Shown here: positions 6,522-8,238 of the stretch, piece after piece
How the letters are laid out: every line of letters starts with the position of its first letter
How positions within the stretch are numbered: position 1 is the first letter of the stretch
Source: Candidatus Odinarchaeota archaeon
GTDB taxonomy: Archaea > Asgardarchaeota > Baldrarchaeia > Baldrarchaeales > DXJG01
Reading direction: 5' to 3'
Assembly: GCA_021158895.1 (NCBI GenBank)
Contig: JAGGSW010000025.1
Span: forward strand, 1-8,238
Length of the DNA stretch: 8,238 nucleotides
The notes under the pieces: model-generated
What the model was told of the DNA's origin: nothing
The model's database searches: none
What the model saw: only the letters and a program-made list of their open reading frames with translations
Position numbers and translations under genes: made by a program

Positions 6522-7097
6522 TTGCTAAGCAAAATAAAAAATAAAGTCAGTAAACTATTCAATTTACCAGCTAAAATCCTAGTTAACATGGGATTCGCTC
6601 CAAATTTATTAACTTTTCTAGGACTGTTATTCTCAATATTTTCCGGTATTCTTTACTATTTTAGATACATTTTTTATGCTGGAATACTGGTACTTGTTTC
6701 AGGACTATTGGATGCGTTAGACGGAGCTGTAGCGAGATTATCTGGTAAGATAACAGCATTTGGTGGGTTCTTTGATTCTGTTGCGGATAGATATAGTGAT
6801 GCTATAATTCTTGCTTCTATTATTCTAAGTGGACTATGTGATATCTTTTGGGGTATTTTAGCAATTATAGGTTGTTTCTTAGTAAGCTATTGTAGAGCTC
6901 GCGGCGAAGCTGCTGGAGTTGAGAAGATGTCCATTGGAATAGCCGAGAGACCGGAAAGGTTAATTATACTGGCACTAGCCACATTTTTGGAAGTGTTTTT
7001 CTCTAAAGCAATATATTATGCTGTAATTCTTTTAGTTGCATTATCACATTTTACTGTGGTTCAGAGAATATACTATGTTTGGAAAAATCTTAGGTGA
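6522..7097 (+). CDS. CDP-alcohol phosphatidyltransferase, archaetidylinositol phosphate synthase-like
   Basis: Integral membrane enzyme that joins a CDP-activated lipid to an alcohol phosphate. In archaea this family includes archaetidylinositol phosphate synthase (CDP-archaeol plus inositol phosphate), which makes an ether-lipid head group. The 191-residue length is typical. The family signature D-x2-D-G-x2-A-R-x8-G-x3-D-x3-D is perfect, with metal and catalytic aspartates D64, D67, D85 and D89. Hydrophobic helices flank it, and a downstream SYCRARGEAAGVEKMSIGIAERPERL segment resembles the archaeal inositol-type subgroup. That subgroup is inferred; the superfamily is certain. It starts at TTG 6522 behind AGGAGG. 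Its last 8 bases overlap the 3' end of the opposing padR gene, so the two transcripts converge and must run through each other. Confidence 0.92.
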   Translation: MLSKIKNKVSKLFNLPAKILVNMGFAPNLLTFLGLLFSIFSGILYYFRYIFYAGILVLVSGLLDALDGAVARLSGKITAFGGFFDSVADRYSDAIILASIILSGLCDIFWGILAIIGCFLVSYCRARGEAAGVEKMSIGIAERPERLIILALATFLEVFFSKAIYYAVILLVALSHFTVVQRIYYVWKNLR

Positions 7098-7434
7098 GAT
7101 CAAAAACCTTCGATAAAAGTTCACTTATGACTTCTTTTGCCATTTTCATTGCTTCTTTTCCTTTCTCTGTTATTTCGTAGTATTTTCTTGCTGGTTTTCC
7201 TTCCTCCTTTTCTCCTTTCCTCACTCTGACTAAACCTTCACGTCTTAACAAATAAAGTACAGTATAACTCGTAACTTTTCCTGGAGAAAAATCGAATCTC
7301 TCTTTAATCTGTTTTCTAAGCTCATATCCATACTTAGGTCCTTCTTGAAGAAGCCTCAGAACGTAAAGCCATAAATTTTCCTTAGTAAGCTTATCTTTCA
7401 AACGTTGAACAGCTTTAACTTTCTTTTCTTTCAA
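7090..7434 (-). CDS. PadR-family winged-helix transcriptional regulator
   Basis: A small DNA-binding regulator, 114 residues from the chosen start. The winged helix runs from about 17 to 90: ENLWLYVLRLLQEGPKYGYEL gives the first helices, SPGKVTSYTVLYLLRREGLV the recognition helix, and VRKGEKEEGKPARKYYEIT the basic wing with the PadR-typical R-KYY-IT. A C-terminal helix (EKGKEAMKMAKEVISELLSKVF) probably dimerises. The ligand is unknown. The frame also has an ATG at 7449 (119 residues), but nothing like a Shine-Dalgarno precedes it. The TTG at 7434 has GGAGTGA 5 bases upstream, matching the TTG-plus-SD habit of two nearby genes. A leaderless ATG start cannot be excluded. It is divergent from rps26e and overlaps the lipid gene tail-to-tail. 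Autoregulation through the shared upstream region is likely for this family but not shown. Confidence 0.93.
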   Translation of the reverse strand: MKEKKVKAVQRLKDKLTKENLWLYVLRLLQEGPKYGYELRKQIKERFDFSPGKVTSYTVLYLLRREGLVRVRKGEKEEGKPARKYYEITEKGKEAMKMAKEVISELLSKVFDLT

Positions 7435-7471
7435 ATATGTCACTCCCATCTATACAATTTATTATCGTGAA

Positions 7472-7481
7472 ACAATATTGT
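7472..7481. promoter_or_regulatory. Perfect palindrome ACAATATTGT upstream of padR
   Basis: A 10-base perfect palindrome 38 bases before the padR TTG, near where a transcript from the TATA-like ACTTAATT (complement of about 7502-7509) would begin. Many PadR proteins repress their own gene through a palindrome with A/T-rich core, so this is a candidate operator. Chance palindromes of this length are common in A+T-rich DNA. Confidence 0.35.
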
Positions 7482-7525
7482 CGGGTGTATTATGACATCA
7501 AATTAAGTTAATAAACTAAAGTTTC

Positions 7526-7549
7526 TATCTCTAAAGAGAGATATAAAAA
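7526..7549 (+). promoter_or_regulatory. Dyad TATCTCT-AAAG-AGAGATA running into a TATA box
   Basis: A perfect 7-base inverted repeat (7526-7532 and 7537-7543, 4-base loop) is directly followed by, and overlaps, TATAAAAA (7542-7549) with purine-rich DNA where the BRE would be. This looks like an archaeal promoter reading + toward rps26e, with start near 7570. A protein on the dyad would cover the TFB/TBP site. It may be a second upstream promoter for rps26e or an operator. Confidence 0.45.
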
Positions 7550-7613
7550 TATTTGCAAAAGAATTCAAAATGTTCCGCATATATGGTTTTGCGCTCTAAC
7601 TTGAATAAAAGTT

Positions 7614-7628
7614 CCGAAACCTTTTAAA
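7614..7628 (+). promoter_or_regulatory. rps26e promoter (BRE + TATA)
   Basis: CCGAAAC (7614-7620, BRE-like) joins CTTTTAAA (7621-7628, TATA). Transcription should start about 25 bases on, near 7650, leaving a leader of roughly 30 bases before the TTG at 7680. This is the best-formed archaeal promoter in the window. Confidence 0.65.
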
Positions 7629-7668
7629 CATATTAATTCACAATTCTCCTAGAATATTGTTAGACAAT

Positions 7669-7675
7669 GGGTGAT
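7669..7675 (+). promoter_or_regulatory. Ribosome binding site GGGTGAT that sets the rps26e TTG start
   Basis: GGGTGAT lies 4 bases before TTG 7680. An in-frame GTG at 7671 falls inside this site and is therefore unlikely to be the start. Starting at TTG gives the family-typical N-terminus MPKKRK. Confidence 0.75.
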
Positions 7676-7679
7676 AGTA

Positions 7680-7964
7680 TTGCCTAAGAAAAGAAAAAGT
7701 GGTGGGCGTTCTAAGGGTGGTAAGGGTAGAACAGAACTAGTTCAATGCGCTAAATGTGGCCAACGTATACCGAGAGACAAAGCTAAAAAAATTACACGCT
7801 ACAGAAGCTTAGTTGATCCTATGCTTGCCAGAGAGCTTAGAAAGCAGGGTGCGATAATTCCGAGAAGTGCTGTTACACAATACCTCTGTATAAGATGTGC
7901 AGTTCATTATGGAGTTGTAAAAATTAGAAGCAAAGAGGAAAGAAAGAAAAGGACACCACTTTAA
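7680..7964 (+). CDS. rps26e: Small-subunit ribosomal protein eS26
   Basis: A zinc-binding protein of the 30S platform near the mRNA exit; its eukaryotic counterpart contacts mRNA just upstream of the start codon. The 94-residue protein begins with the basic tail MPKKRKSGGRSKGGKGR, then has C23-x2-C26 and C70-x2-C73 as the four zinc ligands. Between them is the conserved IPRDKAKKITRYRSLVD ... ELRKQGAIIPRS region, and it ends KEERKKRTPL, much like eukaryotic S26 (SREARKDRTP). The TTG at 7680 is chosen over GTG 7671 because of the ribosome binding site and the MPKKRK homology. It is transcribed alone from its own promoter, divergent from padR. eS26 is absent from Euryarchaeota, so it is also the best taxonomic marker here. 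Confidence 0.96.
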   Translation: MPKKRKSGGRSKGGKGRTELVQCAKCGQRIPRDKAKKITRYRSLVDPMLARELRKQGAIIPRSAVTQYLCIRCAVHYGVVKIRSKEERKKRTPL

Positions 7965-7973
7965 ACTAAAGTG
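7957..7973 (+). terminator. Hairpin across the rps26e stop codon
   Basis: CACTTTA-AAC-TAAAGTG forms a perfect 7-base stem with a 3-base loop; the TAA stop (7962-7964) straddles stem and loop. It is followed within about 20 bases by CTTTT and TTCTTT. It may protect or define the mRNA 3' end, but the stem is A/T-rich and partly coding, so the role is tentative. Confidence 0.35.
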
Positions 7974-8022
7974 AGGCACATCTATGCTTTTCACCTTCTT
8001 TGAAGCAACATTTCCTAAAATA

Positions 8023-8040
8023 TTTTGTTATATTTTTATT
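8023..8040 (+). terminator. T-rich terminator candidate after rps26e
   Basis: TTTTGTTATATTTTTATT, about 60 bases after the rps26e stop, fits the U-rich signals at which archaeal RNA polymerase stops. It overlaps the 3' end of the opposing membrane-protein gene. Confidence 0.45.
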
Positions 8041-8238
8041 GAAGTAAGCAGAAGAAGTGATACCGCTGCATAAAGAGCTAAGTATAATGTGAAGGCATGG
8101 TGGTTAAGTAAGAGATAATCAGCGATGGTCCATACAAGTAAGCATGTTGTAAAGAGGGATATTCTCTTACTCTTAGTCTTAATAGCGGAAGTGAACATCA
8201 GTAGAAGCATGAGAGTTCCCCCTATTATAATATAAGAC
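8028..8238 (-). CDS. Membrane protein, 3' part; gene runs off the window
   Basis: The visible 69 residues are almost all hydrophobic. Three probable membrane spans are seen: YIIIGGTLMLLLMFTSA, then a short basic loop KTKSKR, then ISLFTTCLLVWTIADYLLL, a short HH loop, and LYLALYAAVSLLLLTSI at the C-terminus. No family is recognisable. There is an ATG at 8210 with GGGGGA before it, so a 60-residue protein is formally possible. However, it would cut the first span in half, and the frame stays open without a stop to the window edge at 8238. I therefore treat the gene as incomplete at its 5' end. It converges on rps26e with a 63-base gap. Confidence 0.6.
   Translation of the reverse strand, partial: SYIIIGGTLMLLLMFTSAIKTKSKRISLFTTCLLVWTIADYLLLNHHAFTLYLALYAAVSLLLLTSIKI

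Noticed and set aside
7576..7621. GGTTT ... AAACC pairing upstream of rps26e, briefly considered as a tRNA-like structure
   Set aside because: Only 5 end bases pair and there is no T-arm or anticodon arm; the right part is the rps26e promoter.

Overview
The window looks like a stretch of an A+T-rich archaeal chromosome from the TACK or Asgard side of the domain. The evidence is an archaeal-type prolyl-tRNA synthetase, an archaetidylinositol-phosphate-synthase-like CDP-alcohol transferase, BRE/TATA-like promoters, GGTGAT/GGAGG ribosome binding sites, and above all ribosomal protein eS26, which is known from eukaryotes, TACK and Asgard archaea but not from Euryarchaeota. A Bathyarchaeia-like origin is a guess that the sequence alone cannot settle. 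There is no tRNA, rRNA, CRISPR array, insertion sequence or integrase, and no sign of a mobile island.

Layout from left to right. (1) proS on + (31-1479), tail-to-tail with an unrecognised 226-residue protein on - (1491-2171). (2) A 373-base gene-free region (2172-2544). (3) Two co-directional + genes. The first is a thioredoxin-reductase-fold flavoprotein that has lost its CxxC and other family signatures (2545-3456). The second is a secreted, C-terminally membrane-anchored alpha/alpha-toroid (prenyltransferase/terpene-cyclase-like) repeat protein (3546-4691). (4) A short convergent gap with nested inverted repeats, then the bifunctional NAD(P)HX epimerase/dehydratase nnr on - (4755-6287). 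(5) A CDP-alcohol phosphatidyltransferase on + (6522-7097), overlapping by 8 bases at its 3' end a PadR-family regulator on - (7090-7434). (6) A divergent control region with dyads and TATA boxes, leading into rps26e on + (7680-7964). (7) The 3' part of a multi-spanning membrane protein on -, which runs off the right end.

Most genes are core housekeeping: translation (ProRS, eS26), metabolite repair (Nnr) and ether-lipid head-group synthesis. They sit as single transcription units on alternating strands rather than in one operon. The part most worth attention is 2545-4691: a cysteine-depleted TrxR-like protein followed by a cell-surface toroid protein. Neither has an obvious described function. 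No complete new multi-gene system can be claimed from this window. Three starts (6522, 7434, 7680) are best read as TTG with a good Shine-Dalgarno sequence.
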